Assembly: GCF_001012825.1 (NCBI RefSeq)
Contig: NZ_LCZJ02000017.1
Location: 1 to 64,000 of the forward strand
Length of the DNA stretch: 64,000 nucleotides
Source: Paenibacillus etheri
GTDB lineage: Bacteria; Bacillota; Bacilli; Paenibacillales; Paenibacillaceae
Direction: 5' to 3'
The notes beneath the pieces were generated by a model, which ran no database searches, was not told the DNA's origin, and saw only the letters and a list, made by a program, of their open reading frames with translations. How positions within the stretch are numbered: position 1 is the stretch's first letter; every line of letters starts with the position of its first letter. Positions 9,201 through 17,932 of this stretch are shown here, in pieces. The position numbers and the translations under genes are program-made.

Positions 9201-9253
9201 AGATGTAAACTCATGATAAAGAAAAAATATGTGAGGAGGAAAGATTTACATCT
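9201..9253. repeat. widely spaced inverted repeat between mannosidase and sensor kinase
   Basis: AGATGTAAA (9201-9209) and its exact reverse complement TTTACATCT (9245-9253) lie in the divergent intergenic region, 35 bases apart. Such spaced half-sites could bind an AraC-type response regulator such as the one at 11156, or pair in the leader RNA. No clear promoter boxes were found with confidence nearby. Confidence 0.35.
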
Positions 9254-9341
9254 AGAAATGTATGCGCTCCCATTGCACAAAAAGAAAGGTGGTGTTAAGC
9301 TTCTAATCCTAAAGGCTTGATTTTGAAGGAAGGTGAGTTTG

Positions 9342-11156
9342 TTGAATATAAAGAAATTTTATCAAAATCATTTACAAAAAAAACTGTTCAATAAAATTTT
9401 AGCTATATATTCTTCCATCATCATAATTACGCTTATTGCCTCTTCCATTACCGTATATAAATATTATGAACAGACGATCACGCGTCAACATGTAGATGCC
9501 AATCGAGAGGTATTGGATTACGTCAGTTTATACATGAATCAGCAGTACGAAGGAATCCAATTGGCCATCCAGCAAATTTATAGTGATGCTTCTGTAAGTG
9601 AGGATTTGTCCTACTTTTTGCAACATGATTATGGCGATTATCTTAAATATCGGTTAGATCAGTTTGCTGAAATTGGGAGCTTTGTACCCCATACATTCGA
9701 TACTTATTTCAAAACATATTTAAATCAGAAAAGTGGTATCTCTGACGTTATCTTATACAGCTCAGAGAAAGAATTTTATTATTTATATAAAAATAATACA
9801 CGACAGCTCTACAAAAGAGATATAGATATTTCGGAGCAAAAATCACCCATACCCAAGAATGGCTGGGTCTCGCATGAGAAAAAATTATTACTTAAGGAAA
9901 TAAGGGAAGACAATAACAATTTGTATACGATAACTAGGGAGCTAAAAGATCCGATTTCATTGAAAACGATCGGTATGCTCATTATAGATTTTGATGCTGA
10001 ACTTATTTCAAAATGGCTGGGTTCGAAAGGTACAGAGAATAATGGTCAAGTGTTGGTTCTAACACCAAGCGGTGACGTCATATATGATTCCTTAGGAAGG
10101 TATATGGGACAACAGTATCCGCATATCGCCGGTCTTTATTCAGACAGCTGGACTGCACTGGATGGATTATCCAAAATTAACTTAAATACAACGAATAGCT
10201 CAGGTCTTATTGTGGCAGGAATCATTCAGAAGTCGCAGGTCAATAAAGAAATGGTGGTTGTACGAAATTGGATTATTGGGATTACGGCAGCACTTATTGT
10301 TGCGGCAATGTCCATAACATACGGAATAATTTTACGTTTCTCTAAAAAAGTGAAGATCATTGTCAAATCTATGAAGCGCTTACAGGAAGGCGACTTAAGC
10401 ACGCGTATTCACCTTAATCGTGAGGATGAATTGCAGCTCATTGCCAACAATTTTAACTATATGTGTGAAAGACTAGAGCTTTATATTAATAAAGTTTACA
10501 TCTCAGAAATTACGCAAAAAAATGCAGAACTTGTGGCTCTTCAATCACAGATTAATCCGCATTTTTTATATAATACGCTTGAAGCTATAAGGATGCGGGC
10601 CATCTCGCAAGGTGCGAAGGATGTAGGTCAGATGATTTACATTTTATCAACCTTATTCCGAACGATGATTAAGAAAAGTATGGTTGTTACCATCGCTGAT
10701 GAGATTGAATATTGCAATCTATATCTTGAGCTGTTTCAGATTAGGCATAAAGAAAAGCTTCAAATTGAGTCGCGAATAAGTCCAGTGGCTATGAGTTGTT
10801 CTATCGTTAAATTACTGATTCAGCCGGTCATTGAAAATTATATTGTTCATGGATTTAGGCCCGAACGCTTCGATAATTTAATACGTATTGAAGTAACTGA
10901 ATCAGACGGGAGTATTCAAATTGCTATAAGAGATAACGGAAATGGAATTATTCCCAGCAAACTAATGGAATTACAAAAAATGCTTCAAGTCAGTATGCGA
11001 ATGGATGCACCTCCTACCTCGCTTGGACTATGTAATGTGAATGAGCGAATTAAACTTTATTATGGGACTGAATATGGATTAACGATTGCTAGTGAGATAG
11101 GTGAAGGAACAACAGTCATCATGAATATACCAGTGGTAAGGGAGAGTACTAAATAA
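9342..11156 (+). CDS. YesM-type sensor histidine kinase (mannoside locus)
   Basis: A membrane sensor kinase of about 604 residues. One transmembrane helix sits near residues 20-43 and a second near 300-325, enclosing an extracellular sensor domain. These are followed by a HAMP linker (LQEGDLSTRIHLNREDEL), the His_kinase motif ALQSQINPHFLYNTLE with phospho-accepting His near 407, and an ATPase domain with NGNGI and TSLGLCNVNERI. This is the YesM/LytS-like type paired with AraC-type regulators that control sugar importers in Bacillales. The TTG at 9342 is 5 bases behind an AAGGTGA ribosome site; a GTG nine bases earlier is in frame but too close to its site. It overlaps the response regulator by one base. 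Confidence 0.88.
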   Translation: MNIKKFYQNHLQKKLFNKILAIYSSIIIITLIASSITVYKYYEQTITRQHVDANREVLDYVSLYMNQQYEGIQLAIQQIYSDASVSEDLSYFLQHDYGDYLKYRLDQFAEIGSFVPHTFDTYFKTYLNQKSGISDVILYSSEKEFYYLYKNNTRQLYKRDIDISEQKSPIPKNGWVSHEKKLLLKEIREDNNNLYTITRELKDPISLKTIGMLIIDFDAELISKWLGSKGTENNGQVLVLTPSGDVIYDSLGRYMGQQYPHIAGLYSDSWTALDGLSKINLNTTNSSGLIVAGIIQKSQVNKEMVVVRNWIIGITAALIVAAMSITYGIILRFSKKVKIIVKSMKRLQEGDLSTRIHLNREDELQLIANNFNYMCERLELYINKVYISEITQKNAELVALQSQINPHFLYNTLEAIRMRAISQGAKDVGQMIYILSTLFRTMIKKSMVVTIADEIEYCNLYLELFQIRHKEKLQIESRISPVAMSCSIVKLLIQPVIENYIVHGFRPERFDNLIRIEVTESDGSIQIAIRDNGNGIIPSKLMELQKMLQVSMRMDAPPTSLGLCNVNERIKLYYGTEYGLTIASEIGEGTTVIMNIPVVRESTK

Positions 11157-12730
11157 TGCACAACATACTTATTGTAGATGATGAACCTCTTATTCTTGAA
11201 GGATTACGATCTGTGATCGAATGGGAAGATTATGGACTAAGAATCGCAGGGCAGGCGGGTAATGGTGAAGAAGCTTTAGAATTTCTGCATAGCCATAACG
11301 AAGCCATTGACATATTAATTACAGATATTACAATGCCAAAGCTTACAGGACTTGAACTCATTCAACAAATTAAGTCTTTTGATTCAGAAATGAGATTTAT
11401 TATTTTAAGCGGATATGAGCAATTTGAGTATTTAAAGGCTGGAATGAGTCTAGGCATTGAGAATTATATTCTTAAACCCATTAATATAAAAGAATTGGAA
11501 TCGACCATAGAGCAAATTGTTGAGGTCCTCAATCAAGAGGATGTGGAACAATTTCATGCTAAGGAGGATCAGCAAGTTTTACGGAACAATATTCTCAACC
11601 GCTGGGTCACTGGAAACATAGATCGGCAGGAGCTATTGCATCGTTCAAAAGTATTAAATATTTCGCTGGACTGTTCATGTTTTACGGTGGCTGCGATTCG
11701 GCTTATTACGGAACATGAAGAGGATGAGAGTCAACATAAACTGCACCCTAATCAACTTATGGAAGAATGTTATCGTATTGCTGTGCAGTCCGTAGCAGAT
11801 CGCGGAACGGTTATTGTATTTATAGATATGGAAGGTGATCTTGTTCTTATTGTTGCGGAGTCGGCTGAAGATGAGAACAAAGAAGCGATGTATTGTATGC
11901 TGGAACAAGTGCAATGTGAGATTATGCATGAATTAGGAAAGTCTGTCTGGATTACGATAGGAAGTAAGGAATATACTTTTCAAGAAGTGCCACAAAGTTA
12001 TAAAAAAGCGAAAAGTTTATATGTGGATCATCTGATGCTGCCGGGCTACCCGATTATAGATGTGGACCAACTATCCAAGATGGTGTTACATGAGGAAAAG
12101 CTCGAAATTGATTATGAAGCATTTACTAAATTGTTATTATCTGGAGAGCGTGAGGCGGCAAATCAATTTATCGCAGAAACGTTCCAAAAGTTGTTCGGAT
12201 GTGGTGTAATTACCCGCATTGATAATTACAACGTGGCGATTGAATTAATGTTGATCGCTAAGAATATGGAGAAGAACTGTAATTTCAGCGCTGTGTTTAA
12301 TCCTTTGCTACGCATCCATACCATTGAGCAGCTGCTTCATCATGTGCAGGAAAGTGTGAATGAAACGCTGGACCAATTATCACTAGTGAGTGATGAACTC
12401 AGTCCGAATATGAGATATATGGTGGATCAAGTAAGCAAGCATTATAGAGAAGAGCTATCTCTGAAGACGATCAGTCAGCGAATGAATATGCATCCAACTT
12501 ATTTGGGACAGCTATTTCAGAAGGAGATGGGGCGAAGCTTCTCTGATTATGTAAACCAATTCCGAATTGAAAAAGCAAGACAACTGCTGCTTCAAACTAC
12601 GTTATTAACCAATGAAATTGCAGCTGAAGTAGGGTATCTAGATCCAGCGTATTTTTATCGCCAGTTCAAAAAAACAGTAGGCATATCTCCAACAGAACTT
12701 CGAAATATGTATAAAAAAGAAAAGGCGTAG
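11156..12730 (+). CDS. YesN-type AraC-family response regulator (mannoside locus)
   Basis: A 524-residue response regulator. The receiver domain (residues 1 to about 120) has the acidic pocket VDDEP and the phospho-accepting Asp57 in LITDITMP. A long middle region of unknown function follows. The C-terminal AraC domain (about 420-520) has the two helix-turn-helix units LKTISQRMNMHPTYLGQLF and TNEIAAEVGYLDPAYFYRQF. The stop of the kinase gene and its ATG share a base (TAATG), so the pair is translationally coupled. It likely activates the importer genes that start at 13011, and perhaps the divergent mannosidase gene, when the kinase senses a mannoside. Confidence 0.9.
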   Translation: MHNILIVDDEPLILEGLRSVIEWEDYGLRIAGQAGNGEEALEFLHSHNEAIDILITDITMPKLTGLELIQQIKSFDSEMRFIILSGYEQFEYLKAGMSLGIENYILKPINIKELESTIEQIVEVLNQEDVEQFHAKEDQQVLRNNILNRWVTGNIDRQELLHRSKVLNISLDCSCFTVAAIRLITEHEEDESQHKLHPNQLMEECYRIAVQSVADRGTVIVFIDMEGDLVLIVAESAEDENKEAMYCMLEQVQCEIMHELGKSVWITIGSKEYTFQEVPQSYKKAKSLYVDHLMLPGYPIIDVDQLSKMVLHEEKLEIDYEAFTKLLLSGEREAANQFIAETFQKLFGCGVITRIDNYNVAIELMLIAKNMEKNCNFSAVFNPLLRIHTIEQLLHHVQESVNETLDQLSLVSDELSPNMRYMVDQVSKHYREELSLKTISQRMNMHPTYLGQLFQKEMGRSFSDYVNQFRIEKARQLLLQTTLLTNEIAAEVGYLDPAYFYRQFKKTVGISPTELRNMYKKEKA

Positions 12731-12748
12731 GATAAAGGAAATGTTCCC

Positions 12749-12808
12749 GGGTATCACGTTCAAGTGGAGGGTTCACGAACGTTGGTCCCGAGAATATTTC
12801 TTTTTTTT
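12749..12808 (+). terminator. terminator after the two-component operon
   Basis: Stem parts GGG (12749-12751) with CCC (12787-12789) and ACGTTC (12756-12761) with GAACGT (12777-12782) form an imperfect hairpin. It is followed by a T-rich tail TTTCTTTTTTTT near 12797-12808. It starts 19 bases after the response regulator stop and separates it from the permease operon. Confidence 0.6.
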
Positions 12809-12831
12809 GTTCAAATTATATGGAATTTCAA

Positions 12832-12852
12832 GCCTCGCGGAGGTCTTTTTTT
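12832..12852 (+). terminator. second small hairpin with T-run
   Basis: GCCTC (12832-12836) pairs with GAGGT (12840-12844) around a GCG loop and is followed by C and seven Ts (12846-12852). This looks like a compact backup terminator or a leader attenuator upstream of the permease genes. Confidence 0.45.
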
Positions 12853-12900
12853 CTGGCGATCTTTAATTTTTACATATCATTCTGGAGTTTTTCAACTTTA

Positions 12901-12914
12901 TGAAACCGCTTTTA
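12901..12914 (+). promoter_or_regulatory. cre-like site upstream of the importer operon
   Basis: TGAAACCGCTTTTA fits the CcpA operator consensus TGWNANCGNTNWCA with one mismatch, at the second-last position. It lies about 100 bases before the first permease, which suits carbon catabolite control. Single short matches like this occur by chance. Confidence 0.35.
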
Positions 12915-13010
12915 TAGCGCAGAATTAAAGATAGTTAAAGGGGCAAGGAAATAAGAATCGAAAGGGTATTACGGGGATTGTTTGGGGATAGAGAAGGGGG
13001 ATGTGGAATA

Positions 13011-13940
13011 GTGTCTGCATTTTTCAAAAGCTTAAATAAGGATAAAGTACTATGGTTTATGGTATTACCAGGGACATTATGGTTCCTGATCTTTTGTTAC
13101 TTACCGATGTTCGGAACCATTATTGCATTTAAGGATTTCAAGATTCATCGGGACGGATTCTTTGCAAGCGTTTTTAATAGTAAGTGGGTTGGACTTGAAA
13201 ATTTCAAATTTCTGTTTTCGACGGAAGACGCCTATATTATTACAAGAAATACGATTCTTTATAACTTGGCCTTGATCTCTCTCGGTTTAATTCTTGCGGT
13301 GGGCATTGCGATCACCTTGAATGAACTTGTGAACAAACGGATGGCCAAAGCGTATCAAACGGCGATGTTTATGCCTTACTTCCTTTCTTGGGTTATTATT
13401 AGTTTCTTTACGTTCAGTTTCCTAAGTGTAGATAAAGGGATCTTGAACCAAGTGATTGTGTACTTCGGAGGCGATCCTGTTTCCTGGTATGGGGATACTC
13501 GCTTCTGGCCATATATCCTAATTTTCATGGGGATTTGGAAATCAATCGGGTATTCGAGTGTTGTTTACTTAGCGGCCATTGCAGGTATCGACAAGTCCTA
13601 CTATGAAGCGGCTATGATTGATGGGGCCAGCAAATGGCAGCAAATTAAGTTTATTACGCTTCCTTTGCTTAAACCCTTAATGGTAACGCTAACTATTCTA
13701 GCGATTGGTGGTATCTTTAGATCTGACTTCGGTTTATTCTATCAAATCCCTCGGGATTCCGGTGTTCTATACTCCGTAACGAATGTTATCGATACTTATA
13801 TTTACCGAAGCATGAGTACGACAGGTAATATAGGGATGAGTACAGCAGCTGGTTTATATCAATCGATCGTTGGCTTTATCATGGTGCTTGTAACGAACTC
13901 CATTGTGAAAAAGATCAGCAAAGAAAACGCGATATTCTAG
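13011..13940 (+). CDS. LplB-type sugar ABC transporter permease (mannoside importer)
   Basis: A roughly 309-residue inner-membrane permease with about six hydrophobic helices. It carries the ABC-permease loop YYEAAMIDGASKWQQIKFITLP, in which EAAxxDGA contacts the ATPase. It belongs to the LplB/MalF-like group that pairs with YtcP-like partners. The GTG at 13011 follows GAAGGGGG; a TTG 33 bases earlier is in frame but adds an atypical charged leader. It forms one operon with the permease at 13960 and the binding protein at 14969. No ATPase gene is present, which is usual for this group since it borrows a shared MsmX-type ATPase. Substrate is inferred from the surrounding mannosidases. Confidence 0.88.
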   Translation: MSAFFKSLNKDKVLWFMVLPGTLWFLIFCYLPMFGTIIAFKDFKIHRDGFFASVFNSKWVGLENFKFLFSTEDAYIITRNTILYNLALISLGLILAVGIAITLNELVNKRMAKAYQTAMFMPYFLSWVIISFFTFSFLSVDKGILNQVIVYFGGDPVSWYGDTRFWPYILIFMGIWKSIGYSSVVYLAAIAGIDKSYYEAAMIDGASKWQQIKFITLPLLKPLMVTLTILAIGGIFRSDFGLFYQIPRDSGVLYSVTNVIDTYIYRSMSTTGNIGMSTAAGLYQSIVGFIMVLVTNSIVKKISKENAIF

Positions 13941-13959
13941 AGAGGAGTCAATTGACGTT

Positions 13960-14883
13960 ATGGAAGTATTCAAACGTAAGCCGAAAGAAGTCGACAACAA
14001 CGCCATTACTCCTTTTTGGAATGTGGTACTCAATATTATAGTTGGAATTTTCGCTTTTACTTGTGTGTTTCCGTTCTTGTTTGTCATAGCCATTTCTTTT
14101 ACAGATGAGAAAGTACTCGCTTTAAATGGATTCAGCTTAATCCCGGAAAAATTTAGTTTGGCAGCGTATCAGTTTGTTTTTAACACAGGTGATCAGTTGT
14201 TTCGGTCCTTTGGAGTTACATTACTGGTTACTGTATTAGGAACGCTCATTAGCTTGTTTCTAATTACAACTTACGCGTATGTTCTCTCTCGGAGATCCTT
14301 TCGCTATCGTAATTTTTTCAGCTTCTTCGCCTTCTTCACGATGTTATTCTCAGGAGGAATGGTTCCAAACTATATTGTGGCCACGCAGTTTTTACATTTG
14401 TACAACACAATATGGGCTTTAATATTGCCAATAGCGATGAATGCCTTTTTCATTCTAGTTATGCGGACCTTCTTCCAGACTTCAGTACCTGATGCACTCA
14501 TTGAGGCTGCCAAAATTGATGGGTCTGGGGAGTTTCGGACATTCCTGCAAATTGTACTTCCGATCTCATTACCGGGGATTGCAACGATTGGATTGTTCTG
14601 TACGCTGGGCTATTGGAATGATTGGTTTAATGCGCTGCTGTATATTGATGATGCGAGTCTTGTACCGCTTCAAGCGATGCTGATGCGAATTCAGAATAAT
14701 ATGGAGTTTGTCATTCAGAACAGTATGCAGATGGGATCAAGCTTTGAGATTGCTGCGACCTTGCCGACAGAAACTGTTCGTATGGCGATGGTTGTACTGG
14801 CAACCTTACCTATAGCATTAGCTTATCCATTCTTCCAAAAGTATTTTGTAAAAGGCTTAACTGTTGGCTCTTTAAAAGAGTAA
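13960..14883 (+). CDS. YtcP-type sugar ABC transporter permease (mannoside importer)
   Basis: A 307-residue permease with about six membrane helices, including an N-terminal one at residues 22-45. The ATPase-contact loop reads ALIEAAKIDGSGEFRTFLQI, followed by LPISLPGIATIGLF, and the C-terminus PFFQKYFVKGLTVGSLKE is typical of YtcP/LplC proteins. The ATG at 13960 lies 19 bases after the previous stop, with GAGGAG upstream. It should form the heterodimeric membrane channel with the product of the gene at 13011 and take substrate from the lipoprotein encoded at 14969. Confidence 0.9.
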   Translation: MEVFKRKPKEVDNNAITPFWNVVLNIIVGIFAFTCVFPFLFVIAISFTDEKVLALNGFSLIPEKFSLAAYQFVFNTGDQLFRSFGVTLLVTVLGTLISLFLITTYAYVLSRRSFRYRNFFSFFAFFTMLFSGGMVPNYIVATQFLHLYNTIWALILPIAMNAFFILVMRTFFQTSVPDALIEAAKIDGSGEFRTFLQIVLPISLPGIATIGLFCTLGYWNDWFNALLYIDDASLVPLQAMLMRIQNNMEFVIQNSMQMGSSFEIAATLPTETVRMAMVVLATLPIALAYPFFQKYFVKGLTVGSLKE

Positions 14884-14968
14884 CGCTTCTAAGATGTATT
14901 TATTCGAATCGCTAGTATAGGAAACGATATAAATAAAAAGTTAATTAATCTAAAGGGGGAAAATAGAA

Positions 14969-16492
14969 ATGAAAACGAAAAAAAGTTTAACGCTCGCTCT
15001 TGTTGGAACAATGCTTTTGTCTGGCCTTCTTGCTGGATGTGGTTCGAATATTAATACAAATGCAAATGCTCCTAAAGAAACAAACAATTCAGCGGCAGCG
15101 GGGAATTCAGCAGGGAATACATCGGAATTAAAGCCATATGAGCTGAAGATGTATTTAATTGGTGGACCTCAAAAGGATTTGGATCTTGTATTAAAAGAAG
15201 TTAATAAATATACCCAAGAAAAAATTAATGCGACGCTGAACGTTACGATGTTCGATTGGGGTGATTACGATAAGAAGATGCAAGTCATTACCGCTTCTGG
15301 TGAGCCTTATGACATTGCCTTTACCTCTTCTTGGACAAATGATTTCCGCCGTAACGCAGCTAACGGTACCTTCTTGGGACTGAACGATCTGCTAGATAAG
15401 TATGGAAAGGAAACGAAAGAAGTTTTGGACCCACGTTTCTTAGAAGGAACTAAGATTAAAGGTGAGATCTATGGTGTTCCTGTAAATAAGGAGCTTGGAC
15501 AACAATGGGTATGGCGTTTCAATAAGAAATATGTTGATAAATACAAGATGGACATTTCCAATATTCGTACATTGGATGATTTAGAGCCGCTTCTTAAAAC
15601 GATTAAAGAGAATGAGCCTTCGGATATTACACCGCTAGCTGTTCCTAAAGGCTTTAAACCATTCATGCCATTTGACTATGTACTAGGTGATGAGTTACCT
15701 ATCGGGGTCTATATGGATTCTAAAGATGGCAAGGTTGTTAATATTCTGGAGACACCTGAACTTGCAACATCGTTAGATACGATGCATAGACTTTACACAG
15801 CAGGTTACTTACGCCCAGACGTTGCAACACTTGAAGGTATTGATAACATTAAGACAGGTAAATGGTTTGCCGATCGCGAAATTACACAGCCTTATGCAGA
15901 AAAAGGATGGTCTCGTTCAGCAGGTTATGAAATTGTAACTTCGCCTATGCATGAGCCTTATGTGTATACACAGTCCGCCGCAGGTTCGATGCACGCTATT
16001 TCCGTAACCTCAGGTGATCCTGAACGGGCTATGATGTTCTTGAATCTTTTGAACACAGATAAGTACTTACGCAATTTGCTCAACTATGGCATCGAAGGCA
16101 CTCATTACAAGAAAATTTCCGACAATGTCATTGAAGATCTGCCAGCTATGCAAGATAGCTATGCAATGCCAGGCTTCACGCTTGGAAATATGTTGCTGAC
16201 TTATCTGCATGCTGATGACCCTGCTGATAAATGGGATGCTTTCAAGAAGTTTAATGATTCGTCAAAAGAAGCCCCTACCTTCGGCTTTGCATTTGATCCT
16301 ACACCTGTAAAAACAGAAGTAGCGGCCATCAACAACGTAACTAAAGAATTTATGCCAGCTCTATACACAGGTTCTGTTGATCCTAAAACATATCTGCCAA
16401 AAGCAACTAAGAAATTTAAAGAAGCTGGACTGGATAAAGTCATTGCAGAAGTTCAAAAGCAACTTGATGAGTGGAACCAGACAAAGAAATAA
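14969..16492 (+). CDS. extracellular solute-binding lipoprotein (mannoside importer)
   Basis: A 507-residue family 1 solute-binding protein of the LplA type. The N-terminus has a lysine-rich start, a hydrophobic stretch and the lipobox LLAGC with Cys24, followed by an Asn/Ala/Gly-rich linker, so it is anchored to the outer face of the membrane. The mature domain contains DWGDYDKKMQVITASGEPYDIAFT, as in long oligosaccharide-binding proteins of Paenibacillus. AAAGGGGG precedes the ATG. It lies third in the importer operon and is followed by a strong hairpin at 16549, which may set its level apart from the enzymes downstream. The ligand is inferred from context to be a mannose-containing oligosaccharide. 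Confidence 0.9.
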   Translation: MKTKKSLTLALVGTMLLSGLLAGCGSNINTNANAPKETNNSAAAGNSAGNTSELKPYELKMYLIGGPQKDLDLVLKEVNKYTQEKINATLNVTMFDWGDYDKKMQVITASGEPYDIAFTSSWTNDFRRNAANGTFLGLNDLLDKYGKETKEVLDPRFLEGTKIKGEIYGVPVNKELGQQWVWRFNKKYVDKYKMDISNIRTLDDLEPLLKTIKENEPSDITPLAVPKGFKPFMPFDYVLGDELPIGVYMDSKDGKVVNILETPELATSLDTMHRLYTAGYLRPDVATLEGIDNIKTGKWFADREITQPYAEKGWSRSAGYEIVTSPMHEPYVYTQSAAGSMHAISVTSGDPERAMMFLNLLNTDKYLRNLLNYGIEGTHYKKISDNVIEDLPAMQDSYAMPGFTLGNMLLTYLHADDPADKWDAFKKFNDSSKEAPTFGFAFDPTPVKTEVAAINNVTKEFMPALYTGSVDPKTYLPKATKKFKEAGLDKVIAEVQKQLDEWNQTKK

Positions 16493-16548
16493 GCTTTGAA
16501 CGTAACACGCCTACGATTAATCTAAAGGTAACACAAATAGGATTAGTG

Positions 16549-16575
16549 GAGACGGGCAGCTATGCTGCCCGTCTC
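16549..16575 (+). terminator. intercistronic hairpin after the binding-protein gene
   Basis: A perfect 12-base-pair stem GAGACGGGCAGC / GCTGCCCGTCTC with a TAT loop stands 57 bases after the binding-protein stop and 38 bases before the GH125 start. Only a mixed TCTATCTATAC tail follows, so it is more likely a partial terminator or an mRNA-stabilising hairpin than a full stop. Confidence 0.65.
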
Positions 16576-16612
16576 TCTATCTATACTCATTTTTATCAAG
16601 AGGAGTGGAAAT

Positions 16613-17932
16613 ATGGAACAATTCAGACTGCCAACCATCTCAATGCCGAAGCTTCCGCTTCCACAAGCGATTCAAGAAGTATTGAACGAAGCAGAGGAGA
16701 AATTAGCTCATCGGCCTAAACTATTGCAGCTCTTCAAGAACTGCTTCCCGAATACACTTGAGACAACGACTAAGCTCATGGATGATGGGACAACATTTAT
16801 CATTACTGGAGATATCCCTGCTTCTTGGTTGCGAGACTCTGTGGAGCAGGTTATGCACTACGTGCCATTTGCTAAGAATGATCCGGATCTGCAACGTATC
16901 ATTAGCGGTCTAATTAAGCGTCATATGGAGTATATACATATTGATCCGTATGCCAATGCGTTTAATGAAACAGCGAATGACTGGCACTGGAGCACTAGCG
17001 ATATTACGGAAATGTCCCCATGGGTGTGGGAACGAAAATTTGAAATCGATTCTCTCTGTTTTTCCGTGCGTCTGGCTTATGCCTATTGGAAAGAAACAGG
17101 GAAGGCTGATATATTCGACGCCGGATTTAAGGCAGCCATGGTCAAAATATACAACTTATTTAGAACAGAGCAGCATCATGCTGAATTATCTCCTTACCGC
17201 TTTACGCGCAATAATGGAATTCCTGAAGATACGCTACGCAACAATGGCCTTGGTATGCCTGTAAATTACACGGGTATGGTATGGTCTGGGTTCCGGTCGA
17301 GCGATGATGCTTGCGACTTCCATTACAATATTCCGGGGAATATGTTCGCTGTTGTTGCATTACGTCATATGCAGGAATTCGCAGAATGGGTATTCCGTGA
17401 TCTTGAATTCCTAAAAGAGCTTAAAGCATTAGAAGCGGACATTGATCATGGAATCAAGCTGTATGGTATTTATCGTCATCCGAAATTTGGACCAATCTAT
17501 GCCTATGAGACCGACGGTTATGGCAACTACTGCTTGATGGATGATGCGGGAACACCAGGGCTCATGTCGATACCTTATCTCGGCTATGTTACAGCAGATG
17601 ATGAGATTTACCAGAATACGAGACGATTTGCCCTGAGCAAGGAGAATCCTTTTTACTTTGAAGGAACAGCAGCGAAAGGGATTGGCAGTCCGCATACTCC
17701 GAAAGATTATATCTGGCATATGGCATTGTCCATGCAAGGGTTGACGGCATCCACGAAGGAAGAGAAGCTGGAGATGCTTGCGATGCTAGAGGCAACGGAT
17801 GCAGATACTGGCTTTATGCATGAAGGATTTCATGTCGATGACCCGAATATATTCACTAGGAAATGGTTTGCCTGGTCTAATAGTCTGTTCTCTCAACTAG
17901 TGTATAAAACGATGAAAGATGGACTTCTATGA
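16613..17932 (+). CDS. GH125 exo-alpha-1,6-mannosidase
   Basis: A 439-residue enzyme of family GH125, metal-independent inverting exo-alpha-1,6-mannosidases that trim the alpha-1,6 branch of N-glycans or mannan. Family features are IPASWLRDSVEQV, WERKFEIDSLCFSVRLAYAYW, FRSSDDACDF (D231/D232, the region of the catalytic acid) and FMHEGFHVDD (E404, the region of the catalytic base). There is no signal peptide, so it acts inside the cell. The ATG at 16613 follows AGAGGAGTGGAA; the frame is open upstream but without another good start. Its stop overlaps the start of the next gene by four bases (ATGA), so the two are translationally coupled. Confidence 0.92.
   Translation: MEQFRLPTISMPKLPLPQAIQEVLNEAEEKLAHRPKLLQLFKNCFPNTLETTTKLMDDGTTFIITGDIPASWLRDSVEQVMHYVPFAKNDPDLQRIISGLIKRHMEYIHIDPYANAFNETANDWHWSTSDITEMSPWVWERKFEIDSLCFSVRLAYAYWKETGKADIFDAGFKAAMVKIYNLFRTEQHHAELSPYRFTRNNGIPEDTLRNNGLGMPVNYTGMVWSGFRSSDDACDFHYNIPGNMFAVVALRHMQEFAEWVFRDLEFLKELKALEADIDHGIKLYGIYRHPKFGPIYAYETDGYGNYCLMDDAGTPGLMSIPYLGYVTADDEIYQNTRRFALSKENPFYFEGTAAKGIGSPHTPKDYIWHMALSMQGLTASTKEEKLEMLAMLEATDADTGFMHEGFHVDDPNIFTRKWFAWSNSLFSQLVYKTMKDGLL

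Noticed and set aside
9259-9272. TGTATGCGCTCCCA as a cre site.
   Set aside because: Two mismatches to the consensus and no other support.
9258-9320. A 20-codon open frame (starting MYALPLHKKKG) in the mannosidase-kinase gap, considered as a leader peptide.
   Set aside because: The nearest ribosome-site-like GAGGAGG is about 18 bases from the ATG, and no attenuator structure was found behind it.
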